A stretch of 40,124 nt of DNA, from contig JALWYV010000054.1 of NCBI GenBank assembly GCA_027003075.1, forward strand, positions 1-40,124, given 5' to 3'. Shown here piece by piece: positions 8,492-17,811 of this stretch. How positions within the stretch are numbered: position 1 is the first letter of the stretch; the number at the start of each line of letters is the position of its first letter. A program made the position numbers and the translations under genes. The notes beneath the pieces were generated by a model. It was not told the DNA's origin and ran no database searches. It was given only the letters and a program-made list of their open reading frames with translations. This DNA comes from Caldifarciminota bacterium (GTDB taxonomy: Bacteria; Hydrothermota; Hydrothermia; LBFQ01).

Positions 8492-9019
8492 TCACTCTCC
8501 GTGTATCCTAACGGTAGATTTAAAGGGTACGCTGCTGGCCACGGTGTAGGCTGCCGGACACTTCCTGTCCGCCTCCCTCCTTATTTCGTCTAACACCTCG
8601 GCGGGGGCGTTGCTCTCTACCTCAAGTTCAATCCCCACCTCTTCAACCACGGGAGCGTCCTCAAGGTCAAAGACCGCCCTCATGTTCACCCGGCTGTACC
8701 CTTTTGCCTTGAGCGATCTTATCTCCACCCCTCTCTTGGCTGCTATCGTCATAAAGGTGGTAGAATAACAGGCCACCATGGCGAACACGCAGTACTGGAC
8801 GGGATTCGGGGCGTTACCCTTTCCGCCTGCCGGGGTAGGCTGGTCGGTATGTACCTCCAGGCTCCCCCCTTCAAACTCAAGGATCGCCTTAAACTGGTAC
8901 CTGTCGTAAACCCACTCGCCGAAAACGGTGAAGATCCGCTCACCGGGGACCTTGCCTTCCCTTATGGCTTCAGCCGTCCTTTCCAGCGCTTCAAGGTTCA
9001 CGTTACTCCTAACCATCAT
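8492..9019 (-). CDS. OsmC-family peroxiredoxin-like protein
   Basis: This 175-residue protein has the two redox cysteines of the OsmC/Ohr family: one in AMVACYSTTFMTIAAKRG and one in READRKCPAAYTVASSV. The family reduces organic hydroperoxides or related thiol-reactive compounds in the cytoplasm. The N-terminal extension (about 40 residues) is somewhat longer than in minimal OsmC. The start is one of two tandem ATGs at 9019 and 9016, 10 nt after a TACAAT. It is divergent from the TonB operon. Confidence 0.85.
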   Translation of the reverse strand: MMVRSNVNLEALERTAEAIREGKVPGERIFTVFGEWVYDRYQFKAILEFEGGSLEVHTDQPTPAGGKGNAPNPVQYCVFAMVACYSTTFMTIAAKRGVEIRSLKAKGYSRVNMRAVFDLEDAPVVEEVGIELEVESNAPAEVLDEIRREADRKCPAAYTVASSVPFKSTVRIHGE

Positions 9020-9029
9020 AGTAGAAAGG

Positions 9030-9035
9030 ATTGTA
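9030..9035 (-). promoter_or_regulatory. -10 box for the osmC-like gene
   Basis: TACAAT on the minus strand, 10 nt before the first ATG at 9019 and 13 nt before the second. Confidence 0.45.
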
Positions 9036-9134
9036 AGCCGGAATTAACGGTGAGGAAGAAACGTATTATTTTGCCGCTTTACCTTGTGTTGAAAACGTAC
9101 CCCCGGAAAACACACACGCATCGCATTCCCGCCC

Positions 9135-9140
9135 TATAAT
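9135..9140 (+). promoter_or_regulatory. -10 box for the 14-kb TonB/exported-protein operon
   Basis: A perfect TATAAT lies 9 nt before the exbB ATG at 9150, so the mRNA would be leaderless or nearly so. No convincing -35 is seen at the right distance. This is the only strong promoter noted before the terminator at 23.57 kb. Confidence 0.55.
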
Positions 9141-9149
9141 ATCAACATC

Positions 9150-9785
9150 ATGGTAGAGACCCTGAGAGACCTGTTTGTACGCGGTGGGCCGATGATGTGG
9201 CCTATCCTTATCGTGGCCCTCATCGCCCTGGCGATATCCCTTGAAAGGTTTTACTCTCTCTTCTGGAAGATCAGGACCAATCCCGTGAAGCTGGTGGAGC
9301 AGGTGACCAAGATAATAGAGGAGAAGGGTGTAAACGAGGCGATAGAGTTCCTCTCCAAACAGAAGAATCCGGTGGCCAAGGTCCTGGCTGCTGGACTTGA
9401 GAAGGTGGGCAAGTCAAAGCTGGTGGTGGAGGAGGCCATGACGCGCAGGGCGCTGCGCGAACTGGCCTTTCTGGACAGAGGGATGATCTACATAGCCGCA
9501 TCCGTGACCCTCGCCCCGATCCTCGGATTCCTGGGTACGGTCTCCGGAATGATCAACGCCTTTGACGCCATAGCAAAGGCCGGTGAGGTTGAACCCACGG
9601 TCGTGGCTGCGGGTATATCCGAGGCTCTGTTGACAACGGCCTTCGGTCTACTTGTGGCCGCACCATTCTCGCTCCTTTACGCCATATTTATGGATAGGAT
9701 AAACTCCTATCAGAGGCAGATAGAAGAGGCTGCCAACTACCTCCTTGAGTACCTCGCCGAGGCGGGTATAGTCAGGGAGGCCTGA
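9150..9785 (+). CDS. exbB: ExbB/TolQ/MotA-family proton channel protein
   Basis: This 211-residue inner-membrane protein has the three transmembrane segments of ExbB: about residues 14-33 (MMWPILIVALIALAIS), 110-132 and 155-180, and the typical channel region LAPILGFLGTVSGMINAFDAIAKAG with ISEALLTTAFGLLVAAPF. With ExbD it forms the proton-driven motor that energises TonB. It starts the long operon and is followed after one base by exbD. Confidence 0.93.
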   Translation: MVETLRDLFVRGGPMMWPILIVALIALAISLERFYSLFWKIRTNPVKLVEQVTKIIEEKGVNEAIEFLSKQKNPVAKVLAAGLEKVGKSKLVVEEAMTRRALRELAFLDRGMIYIAASVTLAPILGFLGTVSGMINAFDAIAKAGEVEPTVVAAGISEALLTTAFGLLVAAPFSLLYAIFMDRINSYQRQIEEAANYLLEYLAEAGIVREA

Positions 9786-9786
9786 T

Positions 9787-10212
9787 ATGGCCATCATCCA
9801 GAGAAAACAGCTTGAGGAGGAGGCGGAAATTCCGACGGCCTCCATGGCCGACATCGCCTTCCTCCTCATCATCTTCTTCATGACCACGACCAACTTCGCC
9901 CGTGAGAAAGGCCTGAAGTTCCTGTTGCCGGAGAAAAAGGAACAGCCTCAGGAGATAAAGATCGCTAAAAAGAACCTCCTGAAGGTGTCCATTAACGACA
10001 GGGGGGAGGTCTTCCTGAACGACGAGCAGGTGAACCCCAACAATCTGGAGAGCGAGATAAAGAGAAGGTTAGAGGAGAACAAGAAGCTCGTTATACTGAT
10101 ACGCACGCACGAGAACGCCCCCTACGGAATGATGATCAAGGTATTTGACGCCGTAAAGGCCGCGGGCGGCAAGAAGGTCGGTCTTGGGGTTATAAAGGAG
10201 GAGGGAACATGA
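9787..10212 (+). CDS. exbD: ExbD/TolR-family biopolymer transport protein, copy 1
   Basis: This 141-residue protein has one N-terminal transmembrane helix with the essential Asp in ASMADIAFLLIIFF, followed by a periplasmic domain. It partners ExbB in the proton motor. AGGGAGG lies just upstream of the ATG. Its end overlaps the next exbD by four bases (ATGA). The periplasmic domain differs clearly from copy 2, so the two are old paralogs and may form mixed dimers. Confidence 0.92.
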   Translation: MAIIQRKQLEEEAEIPTASMADIAFLLIIFFMTTTNFAREKGLKFLLPEKKEQPQEIKIAKKNLLKVSINDRGEVFLNDEQVNPNNLESEIKRRLEENKKLVILIRTHENAPYGMMIKVFDAVKAAGGKKVGLGVIKEEGT

Positions 10213-10616
10213 GGCTAAAGCGCAGGAAGGAGATGAAGGCCCAGATCCCGACGGCCTCTATGTCCGACATAGCTTTCCTCCTTATAATATTCTTCATGAC
10301 CGTCACCGTCTTCAGGAAGGCCAGAGGTCTTCCCGTAAAACTTCCCTTTGCCAAGACCACGGAGCGCATACTTAAGCAGAGGGATCTCGCCTTCATCTGG
10401 ATAGGACGGAACGGTAAGGTAAGTGTGGACGACAACATAGTGCCCCCGGAGAAGGTCGCTCTTATATTCCGCACCAAGATAGCGGAGAACCCCACACTCA
10501 TAGTTGACATAAAGGCGGATCAGAACGTGAAGTACCGTTACGTCTACAAGGTTATGGAAGCCCTCCGCGAGGCCAACGCCCTGAGGGTAGTGTTTGCAAC
10601 AAGGAAGGGGCAATAA
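10209..10616 (+). CDS. exbD: ExbD/TolR-family biopolymer transport protein, copy 2
   Basis: This 135-residue second ExbD repeats the N-terminal pattern QIPTASMSDIAFLLIIFF with the proton-pathway Asp, then a different periplasmic domain. Two adjacent exbD genes are common in Bacteroidota-like TonB loci. It overlaps exbD copy 1 (ATGA) and tonB (TAATG), giving tight translational coupling. Confidence 0.92.
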   Translation: MRLKRRKEMKAQIPTASMSDIAFLLIIFFMTVTVFRKARGLPVKLPFAKTTERILKQRDLAFIWIGRNGKVSVDDNIVPPEKVALIFRTKIAENPTLIVDIKADQNVKYRYVYKVMEALREANALRVVFATRKGQ

Positions 10617-11272
10617 TGGAGAAGGACAGGAAGAGCCTTATAAGGCGTATATTCCTGGAGAGCGAACTGGAGGCCGAGTACACGCGGGACCTGAACGTCG
10701 CCTTTACCATCTCTCTGGTCATTCTCATAGCCGCCTTCGCTTTCGGTAAAGGGTGTAAGATGCAGGAGTACAAGCCGAAGAAGGCCCAGGAGACCGCCCT
10801 TGAGCAAATAGACCTGCAGACCGAGTTTGAAGAGCCACCGCCTCCTCCACCCAAGCCGAAGGTAGCCTTACCCGAAGAGATTGAGGAGGTAGAAAGTGAA
10901 GCCGAACAGGATACCATAAACATAGCAGAGACGGTGGAGTTTGACGAAGAGGATATGCCTCCTCCTCCCCCTCCTCCTAAAGTCTTTGAAGTCTTTGACG
11001 TGGACGAGCCGCCTGAGCCGGTGGTAAACGTCCAGCCGGAGTACCCCGAAATAGCCCGTCAGGCCGGGCTTGAGGGTAAGGTATTGGTGGAGGCCATAAT
11101 AGATGAGAATGGGAACGTCATAGACGCCCGTATAAAGTACTCGGACAACGAGATCTTCAACGAAGCGGCCCTCGCCGCCATGCGCAAGATGAAGTTCAAG
11201 CCGGCCAAACAGAAGGGCATACCGGTAAAGGTTAAGATAATACAGCCCTTCATATTTAAGCTAAGGAGGTGA
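10616..11272 (+). CDS. tonB: TonB-family energy transducer
   Basis: This is a 218-residue protein. It has a cytoplasmic N-terminus, one membrane helix at about 27-46 (LNVAFTISLVILIAAFAFG), a periplasmic spacer with two proline runs (EEPPPPPPKPK and DMPPPPPPPK) and acidic stretches, and a C-terminal TonB domain (about 135-218): PEYPEIARQAGLEGKVLVEAII, then AALAAMRKMKFKPAKQKG. It transmits ExbBD energy to the receptor encoded next. The TonB box of its partner was not identified. Confidence 0.93.
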   Translation: MEKDRKSLIRRIFLESELEAEYTRDLNVAFTISLVILIAAFAFGKGCKMQEYKPKKAQETALEQIDLQTEFEEPPPPPPKPKVALPEEIEEVESEAEQDTINIAETVEFDEEDMPPPPPPPKVFEVFDVDEPPEPVVNVQPEYPEIARQAGLEGKVLVEAIIDENGNVIDARIKYSDNEIFNEAALAAMRKMKFKPAKQKGIPVKVKIIQPFIFKLRR

Positions 11273-11274
11273 AT

Positions 11275-14200
11275 ATGAAACGCTTTATAGCGGGACTTTT
11301 TGCCTTGCTAATAGCCTTCCCGCTCTTTGCCCAGTACGGTAAGATAGCGGGAAGGGTGGTAAACGAGAACGGCGAGCCGATACCGGCCGCCATAGTCAGG
11401 ATCGTGAGCGGTCCTGCCAAAGGCGGGACCTACGCTGACGAGAACGGATACTACGTTCTTCTGAGGCTCCCGCCCGGAACCTACACCCTTGAGGCTAAGG
11501 CCATAGGTTATAAGCCCCAGATAATTAAAAACGTCGTGGTTCAGGCCGACCATACCACGGAGATAAACTTCCGTCTCCCTTCCGAGGCTATTGAGGTTAA
11601 GGCGGTGGTGGTTGAGGCCAAGGAGAAGCTCATAAAGAAGGACGAGACCGAAAGCAAGGCCGTGGTTAAGGGGGAGAACATCCAGAACATACCCGTAGCC
11701 TCCCTTGAGCAGGCCATATCACTCTCCTCCGGTGTGAGGGTGAGCGGCGGTGTGATACAGGTGCGCGGTGGTCGTCCCGGTGAGGTGTCCTACGTAGTGG
11801 ACGGTGTGGAGGTAACCGACCCCTACACCGGGTACCAGAGTGTAGATCTTCCCCTGAACGCCATTCAGGAGGCCTCGGTGAGCAAAGGTGGTTTCGGTGC
11901 CGAGTACGGCTCCGCCTCCTCCGGTGTGATACAGGTCGCCACCCGTGAGGGTACCGACAAGTACGAGTTCTCCCTCCAGCTCTTCTCCAGCGTCGGGATG
12001 GGTGGCTTCTTCAACACCAACGTGGGAGACCCCTACATGAAGTACTTCCAGCCCCCCTACTTCTACGGTGGGGACAATTACATGAAGACTTCCGATAAGA
12101 GCAAAACCGGTACGGACTACTGGAACGAGCTTGCGTCCTTTGATAGGGAAAGGGCGGAGATCTATAAGAAGAACCTCGCCGAGTTCTCTAAGAAAGATCC
12201 TTACTTTGCAGATTTTGGTGCTTACTTTGTGGGCAAAGATTACTTCAGGTATCCGTGGAGGGAAAATTACTTCAGGCCCATCGTGGGTATAGGAGGGCCT
12301 CTCCTGCCGTTTTACGATGCCCTGCGTTTCTACGTATCTTACGACTATACCACCACTCAGGGTACGTTCCAGAACGGCATGAGGAACGAGGGATCCTATC
12401 AGTTCAAACTCTCGTGGTTCGTCACACCCAAGGTTAAACTGTTCTTCGGTGGTGTCGGTACCGACGGTAAGTACGCCTTCGGTTTCAGTCCCACGTGGAG
12501 ACTCCTCCTCTACCGTCTGCCCGTTATCCTGTCCAAGAACCGGCAGTTCGCCACCGGTATAAACTACGCTCCCTCACCCAAATCTTACGTGGAGTTCAGG
12601 CTCGGATACTTCAACACCTACCGCCTGTACCTACCTTTCATAGATATAGACAAGGACGGTGTCGCGGACTTTACGGATCGTGACGGTGACCTCCTTGTTG
12701 AGGTGGATCCGGATATGCTGAAGCTTATAGGTCGCGCCCTGGATCCCAACCTCGTTCATGAGGAGAAGGATAACTGGGTTGAGCTCAGGACGTTCTGGTG
12801 GGAGAGTCCTCCTCAGGGTTACTACCCCACTTTCGTCAAAGGTACAAAGAAACAGAACTACTACCTCGGTGTGGTTAAAGGGACGAACGACACCGTTCTC
12901 ATAGCCTACGGCGACACCCTGTTTGACGCCGATGGTAACCCCGTTGAGGTTGATACTGTCTTCAAGGTTAAGAACTGCTACGTACCCGCTGAAGGCAAGG
13001 TGAAGTCGTGTACGACCAAGATAGCCTTCTCCAACCTGTACACCCCAGAGCCTTACACGTGGTATCGCCTGGTCTACTACACCCGTAACACCAAAACCTG
13101 GAGCGCCCGTATGGACTTCCTATCTCAGGATCCCTTCGGCCTGAGGGGCCACGAGTTTAAGACGGGTTTTGAGTTCTACAGGTACGACATAAAGCAGGCG
13201 GACATTGATTACGCATCCGGTGGGAACATTTATATAGACTTAGTGGATGCCCAGCCTTACAAGGGTGCGTTCTACGTTCGCGACAAGATGGAGTTTGAGG
13301 GCTTCATAGCCAACGTGGGCTTCAGGTTTGACTACTACGACGCCAACGCCTGGATACCTTCCAATCTGCTTGATCCTATCAAGAACCTTACCCTTGCCCA
13401 GCAGGGACCCATATTCAACAGGGACTCCGCGTGGTGGTACCACGACAAAACCCTCCGGGACACCTTCTTCATAAAGAACCCCAAGAAGGTGGATCCCACA
13501 TTCTACGTAAGCCCCCGTATAGGTATATCCCACCCTATATCCGAGAACGACGTCCTCCACTTTACCTACGGTCACTACTTCCAGATTCCGAGGCTCAGAT
13601 GGCTCTTTGCTAACCAGTTCTGGTTCTTTACCGGTGCGTTCAACGTTATGGGTAACCCCGGCCTCAAGCCCGAGAAGACCATCTCCTACGAGGTGGGTAT
13701 AAAGCACGCCTTTACCCCTTACACGGTAATAGACGTAACCGCCTTCTACAAGGACATAGCCGACCTCGTGCAGAGCAAGTGGATCTACATCGGAGAGACC
13801 GGGTGGCAGTACACCACCTTCGTGAACCAGGACTTCGGTTCCGTCCGTGGGGTTGAGGTGAACTTCACCAAGACGCCCGGAGGGAACAACCCGTACCTCC
13901 GTTTCCTGACGGTCAACGTAGCCTACACCCTCCAGTTCGCCAAGGCCAGCTTCGCCAGCCAGTACGCCCTTTACCGTCTAACGTGGATGGGTATAGCCCC
14001 GGAGTACGCGGAGGAGCATTACGTGGACTGGGATCAGAGGCACGTGGTAAACGCCGTTATATCTTACGACGTTCCCATAATGAAGAGGAACCTGAAGATG
14101 CAGCTCCTTACGGGCTACGGTCTGTCCATGATATACTCCTTCGGGACGGGTACGCCCTGGTCACCTCCTCTGAGGAACCCTCGCGACGTGCTTGAGAGGA

Positions 14201-14457
14201 TGAACTCCATGCGTCTGCCCGCCACCCACAACGTGGACTTCAGGATCTACAAGAACTTTGCCCTCCCCTTCGGCGCCAACCTCAGGCTTTTCGCCGACAT
14301 ATACAACCTCCTGGACGACAGGACCATCGTTAGTTACGCCGACGACAACTACTTCTACTACTTCGGGGATCCCGAAGGGCCTTCCCGCAACCCCACTGTG
14401 TACAAGAGGGGCAGGCTGACGCGGTACGGTCTACAGATCACGTGGAAGCAGAGGTAA
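11275..14457 (+). CDS. TonB-dependent outer-membrane receptor with CarboxypepD_reg-like N-terminus
   Basis: This is a 1060-residue outer-membrane protein. It has a signal peptide (MKRFIAGLFALLIAFPLFA), a CarboxypepD_reg-like beta-sandwich (about 22-105, GKIAGRVVNENGEPIPAAIV), a plug domain (about 125-225; LEQAISLSSGV, IQVRGGRPGEVSYVVDG, SSGVIQVATREGT), then a 22-strand-type barrel. An Asp-rich calcium-loop-like insert DIDKDGVADFTDRDGD sits near residue 457. Overall it resembles SusC-like receptors, but no SusD-like partner is adjacent. The start is ATG 11275, with AAGGAGG six bases upstream; the upstream in-frame GTG is part of the tonB stop. The substrate is unknown. Confidence 0.9.
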   Translation: MKRFIAGLFALLIAFPLFAQYGKIAGRVVNENGEPIPAAIVRIVSGPAKGGTYADENGYYVLLRLPPGTYTLEAKAIGYKPQIIKNVVVQADHTTEINFRLPSEAIEVKAVVVEAKEKLIKKDETESKAVVKGENIQNIPVASLEQAISLSSGVRVSGGVIQVRGGRPGEVSYVVDGVEVTDPYTGYQSVDLPLNAIQEASVSKGGFGAEYGSASSGVIQVATREGTDKYEFSLQLFSSVGMGGFFNTNVGDPYMKYFQPPYFYGGDNYMKTSDKSKTGTDYWNELASFDRERAEIYKKNLAEFSKKDPYFADFGAYFVGKDYFRYPWRENYFRPIVGIGGPLLPFYDALRFYVSYDYTTTQGTFQNGMRNEGSYQFKLSWFVTPKVKLFFGGVGTDGKYAFGFSPTWRLLLYRLPVILSKNRQFATGINYAPSPKSYVEFRLGYFNTYRLYLPFIDIDKDGVADFTDRDGDLLVEVDPDMLKLIGRALDPNLVHEEKDNWVELRTFWWESPPQGYYPTFVKGTKKQNYYLGVVKGTNDTVLIAYGDTLFDADGNPVEVDTVFKVKNCYVPAEGKVKSCTTKIAFSNLYTPEPYTWYRLVYYTRNTKTWSARMDFLSQDPFGLRGHEFKTGFEFYRYDIKQADIDYASGGNIYIDLVDAQPYKGAFYVRDKMEFEGFIANVGFRFDYYDANAWIPSNLLDPIKNLTLAQQGPIFNRDSAWWYHDKTLRDTFFIKNPKKVDPTFYVSPRIGISHPISENDVLHFTYGHYFQIPRLRWLFANQFWFFTGAFNVMGNPGLKPEKTISYEVGIKHAFTPYTVIDVTAFYKDIADLVQSKWIYIGETGWQYTTFVNQDFGSVRGVEVNFTKTPGGNNPYLRFLTVNVAYTLQFAKASFASQYALYRLTWMGIAPEYAEEHYVDWDQRHVVNAVISYDVPIMKRNLKMQLLTGYGLSMIYSFGTGTPWSPPLRNPRDVLERMNSMRLPATHNVDFRIYKNFALPFGANLRLFADIYNLLDDRTIVSYADDNYFYYFGDPEGPSRNPTVYKRGRLTRYGLQITWKQR

Positions 14458-14469
14458 GGAGGTACGAAA

Positions 14470-16803
14470 ATGAAAAGGTTTATGACGCTTTTATCCCTTA
14501 CGGCCATGGCTCTCCCCCTGTGGGGAAGGAGCCTTACCCCCAAGGGTAACGTGGGGGATTTCCGTGTTCTGGCCGTTGAGGATAAGCAGTACGTCGTTTC
14601 GGTGGGTGACGTCTGGACGACCTTCACCAACTTCGGTGAACACGGAGACGCAAGCCAGATTTTACCAAGCTATAGCAGGCCGGGTAATACCCCTGGTCAA
14701 AACGTCTTCTATCTTTGGGATGGAAGGGTATGGATAGCCACGTTCTTTCAGGGTAAGAAGTACGTTACCGTTTACGACTATACAGTTAAGGAGTGGACAC
14801 CGAGTCCCGACAACGGTCCCACGGGCTTCGCGTTCATAGGGGCCGACAAGTCCTTCCTTGACGTTGAGGCGCGGTATCAGGACTTCAAGAACGATACCCG
14901 TAACGGAGGGCGCCATACGGGTCTGAAGGTAATAGAACGGCTCCTTTCCTGGCCCCACGATCCCTACAACCAGTTCTTCGCGTACGAGATAGGCATCACT
15001 TACGTCAAGGACTCCTTCGGTATATCCGACAACAAACCCGATTCCCTTGAGATCTACCTCGCATGGAACTATGACGCCGACGTATGCGGTGCGGATAGGA
15101 CGGATAACTACCTTGACGATATAGTTTACTACGACGGCGCCCCGGAGGACTGTAACATAGCCCTCATGGATCATCCCATGGGTTGGGAGGATAGTGCAAC
15201 CGTCCTGATAGATACCACCATCCACACGCCCGACGATATACCCGACGGCTACACTATCTGGGGAGACGATCCTGAGGAGAAGGCTATAACGATAGCGTAC
15301 TACGAAACCAACTTCGGTCCCGGTGCAAGACCCGACTCTTTCATGCTTGTACGTCCGAGTAGAGATAATCCCGACCAGATGGACACCGTGTACTACTACT
15401 ACCTGATACCGAGGAATACCTCCATGATCTACGACTGGGATAACCCCGCAGAGGCCGGGGACGACATCGGAGATAACGGGATGTGTAAGGGGTACATAGG
15501 TATGAGACTTCTGTACGCCCCTCCGAGCGATAACGATATAACTGCCGACGGTGGTAGGAGCGCCGGATCTCTCTGTCGTCCCATAACCCTCGCAAAGAGT
15601 ACGGGAGCCGGAGATAACATAAGGCTCATATACCCCAAGGCCCACCAGTGGTGGAATATAGAAACCGACCCCGGTGACGATAACGCCCGTTACGACTACA
15701 TAGTGGGGGACCATCCTGCCACGCGGCCCTACAAGTTCGCCCCCCATCCGTTTGACTTCGGAGCCACCCAGTTTGACTACAGGTTCCTGCTCTCCACTGG
15801 ACCTTACTGGATAGGGGATGGGGATACCCTTTGGTTCGTTGTAGTCGCGGGCGTCGGCGAAGGGTTAAACGGAGATACCAACAACTACTGGTACGGTGGA
15901 GCCTACAAACTCGGCCTCCGCCAGCTCATGGATCAGGCGCTACTCGCCTACTACACCGGAGTTAACGGTCTGTGTGACCCTGCTCACCCGTGCGGCCCGA
16001 ACGAGGCTCCCCACTGGAAGATACCCATCCCACCGGTTACTCCCTCTCTCAGTTACGGTGCGGCTGGGGACTCCGTAATACTCATCTGGGATAAGAAGGC
16101 GGAGTACACCATGGACCCCATCAAGAAGGAGATAGACTTCATGGGGTACGCCATATACCGTGCCAAGTTCGGGCCCAAGTTCAACGAACCTCCGGTCAAG
16201 ATCATCATAGACGCCAGCAAGGATCCTGCCCTTAAGGACGCCGTAAGGAACTACTGGGTGAACTACTGGCAGGAGAAGGCCGGAGTTGATGTGAGCGACA
16301 GGATTGAAGAGAGGGCGCTCGTAGGACAGAACGTATTCGTGGACAACGATCCTCCCAAGGGGTACCCCCTCTACTACGCCGTTACGGCCTTTGACTGGGA
16401 ACCTTCCATAAACGCCAGCCTCCAGTCCTCTGCCAACAACTACCTTAAGACACCCGACGGAGCACCCAAGCCCGTTTACGTTGGTGGACCCGCCGGTGGC
16501 GCCGATTGGGCGGATAAGATAGTGATAGCACCCAACCCCGTTTACGGTTCTACCAAGTGGTCCGCCACGGGGATAACCCCGGAGTTGAAGTTCTTTAACG
16601 TTCCCGCCTCCGCCCGTATAGACATCTACTCCTTCACCGGCGACCACATCAAGACCCTGTACAACAACCTTCCCACGACCGGTTCCGTATCCTGGAACCT
16701 CCTCACCCCTCAGGGCCGTATGGTAGCGCCCGGTATCTACTTCGTCCGCATAACCGACAAAGATGGGAAGACGTACTACGGCAAGTTCGTGGTACTTAGA
16801 TAG
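14470..16803 (+). CDS. exported protein with type IX-like C-terminal sorting tail
   Basis: This is a 777-residue protein. A signal peptide (MKRFMTLLSLTAMALPLWG) is followed by a large body of unrecognised family, rich in Asp, Tyr and Trp (repeated D-x-D/N loops, CDP/CGP cysteines near residue 505). An Fn3-like segment follows near 520-660 (DSVILIWDKKAEY). The tail (about 690-777) is a FlgD/Por-type sandwich: IAPNPVYG, IDIYSFTGDHIKTLYN, GRMVAPGIYFVRITDKDG, ending GKFVVLR. Such tails mark cargo for type IX secretion. AAGGAGG precedes the ATG by seven bases, overlapping the receptor stop codon. Its place between a receptor and a PorV-like gene suggests a surface partner of the receptor. Confidence 0.8.
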   Translation: MKRFMTLLSLTAMALPLWGRSLTPKGNVGDFRVLAVEDKQYVVSVGDVWTTFTNFGEHGDASQILPSYSRPGNTPGQNVFYLWDGRVWIATFFQGKKYVTVYDYTVKEWTPSPDNGPTGFAFIGADKSFLDVEARYQDFKNDTRNGGRHTGLKVIERLLSWPHDPYNQFFAYEIGITYVKDSFGISDNKPDSLEIYLAWNYDADVCGADRTDNYLDDIVYYDGAPEDCNIALMDHPMGWEDSATVLIDTTIHTPDDIPDGYTIWGDDPEEKAITIAYYETNFGPGARPDSFMLVRPSRDNPDQMDTVYYYYLIPRNTSMIYDWDNPAEAGDDIGDNGMCKGYIGMRLLYAPPSDNDITADGGRSAGSLCRPITLAKSTGAGDNIRLIYPKAHQWWNIETDPGDDNARYDYIVGDHPATRPYKFAPHPFDFGATQFDYRFLLSTGPYWIGDGDTLWFVVVAGVGEGLNGDTNNYWYGGAYKLGLRQLMDQALLAYYTGVNGLCDPAHPCGPNEAPHWKIPIPPVTPSLSYGAAGDSVILIWDKKAEYTMDPIKKEIDFMGYAIYRAKFGPKFNEPPVKIIIDASKDPALKDAVRNYWVNYWQEKAGVDVSDRIEERALVGQNVFVDNDPPKGYPLYYAVTAFDWEPSINASLQSSANNYLKTPDGAPKPVYVGGPAGGADWADKIVIAPNPVYGSTKWSATGITPELKFFNVPASARIDIYSFTGDHIKTLYNNLPTTGSVSWNLLTPQGRMVAPGIYFVRITDKDGKTYYGKFVVLR

Positions 16804-16813
16804 GAGGTAGAAA

Positions 16814-17800
16814 ATGATTCTCTGGTTACTCGTTTCTCAGGTCGGCGATAGGGATTACAATCCCTTCGCCAAGGTGGGGATTGCGGGAAGCAAATTCCTG
16901 CAGCTCTACACTTCGCCTAAAGTTGCGGCTATGGGCGAGGCTTCCGTAAGTTACTTCACGGACGATCCCCTCCTCATGATAAACAACCCCGCCGCCGCCA
17001 TGTTCATGAATACCAGGGCCGTGGGCGTAGGGTTCATGCCCTACTGGGTACAGACGTACGTTACGGATGTGGCGTACATTCACCCCCGTGGCAGGTTCAA
17101 GTTCGGTGGGTACCTCCATGCCGCCACGTCCATGGGCTTCAAGCACACCGTAATTACCGACGACGGATACGAGGAGAAGGGTACGTTCAACTATACGGGA
17201 ATGGCTGCGGCCTTCGTTATGGGGGCCCGCCTGACGGACAAGTTCTCCGTGGCACTGGCGCCCAAACTCATATACGAGGGCTACGGCTCCTTCACGAGCG
17301 CCTACGCCTTCGCCGTGGACGTGGGTACGGTGTTTGAGACCGGATGGAGGGGGGTGAACATCGGAATGGCCGTCCAGAACTTCGGAACGGATCCCCGCCT
17401 CTCCGGTACGTACACCTTGTACGAGTTCACTGGAAACGAGATCGTTGAAGATACCGTGCCGTATAAGGCCTACAACCTCCCCCTGACCTTCCGTGCGGGG
17501 TTGTCCTTTGACGTCTTCCGTAGGTCTTACCACGCCCTCATCGGGATCCTTGAGGTGAACCACCCCAACGATAACGCCGAGTCCTATAACCTCGGCTTCC
17601 AGTACTCATACGCTGACCTCTTCTTCTTCCGTTTCGGTAAGAAGTTCCGCGGAGGTTTCAGCTGGGTATCCGACTCCCACGACGAAGTTATGGCCTTCGG
17701 GTTCGGTCTCAGGTTCTCCAACATCGCGTTTGATTACGCCTACACGGTCAACTACCGCATGCCCGACGTTAACAGGTTGGGCCTGGTATATACCTTTTAA
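16814..17800 (+). CDS. PorV/PorQ (UPF0164)-family outer-membrane beta-barrel
   Basis: This 328-residue protein fits the PorV/PorQ family: AGSKFLQLYTSPKVAAMGEASVSYFTDDPLLMINNPAAA near the start, then alternating amphipathic strands ending in NRLGLVYTF with a terminal Phe, as in outer-membrane proteins. PorV carries type IX substrates at the outer membrane. Its location directly between genes for CTD-tailed proteins supports such a role, though by inference. The signal peptide is short (MILWLLVSQVG). GGAGG is seven bases upstream. Confidence 0.8.
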   Translation: MILWLLVSQVGDRDYNPFAKVGIAGSKFLQLYTSPKVAAMGEASVSYFTDDPLLMINNPAAAMFMNTRAVGVGFMPYWVQTYVTDVAYIHPRGRFKFGGYLHAATSMGFKHTVITDDGYEEKGTFNYTGMAAAFVMGARLTDKFSVALAPKLIYEGYGSFTSAYAFAVDVGTVFETGWRGVNIGMAVQNFGTDPRLSGTYTLYEFTGNEIVEDTVPYKAYNLPLTFRAGLSFDVFRRSYHALIGILEVNHPNDNAESYNLGFQYSYADLFFFRFGKKFRGGFSWVSDSHDEVMAFGFGLRFSNIAFDYAYTVNYRMPDVNRLGLVYTF

Positions 17801-17811
17801 GGAGGTGAGAA

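Noticed and set aside
14662-15747. A 361-codon minus-strand frame opposite the 777-residue exported protein
   Set aside because: It is a codon-bias shadow without a start signal or recognisable domain.
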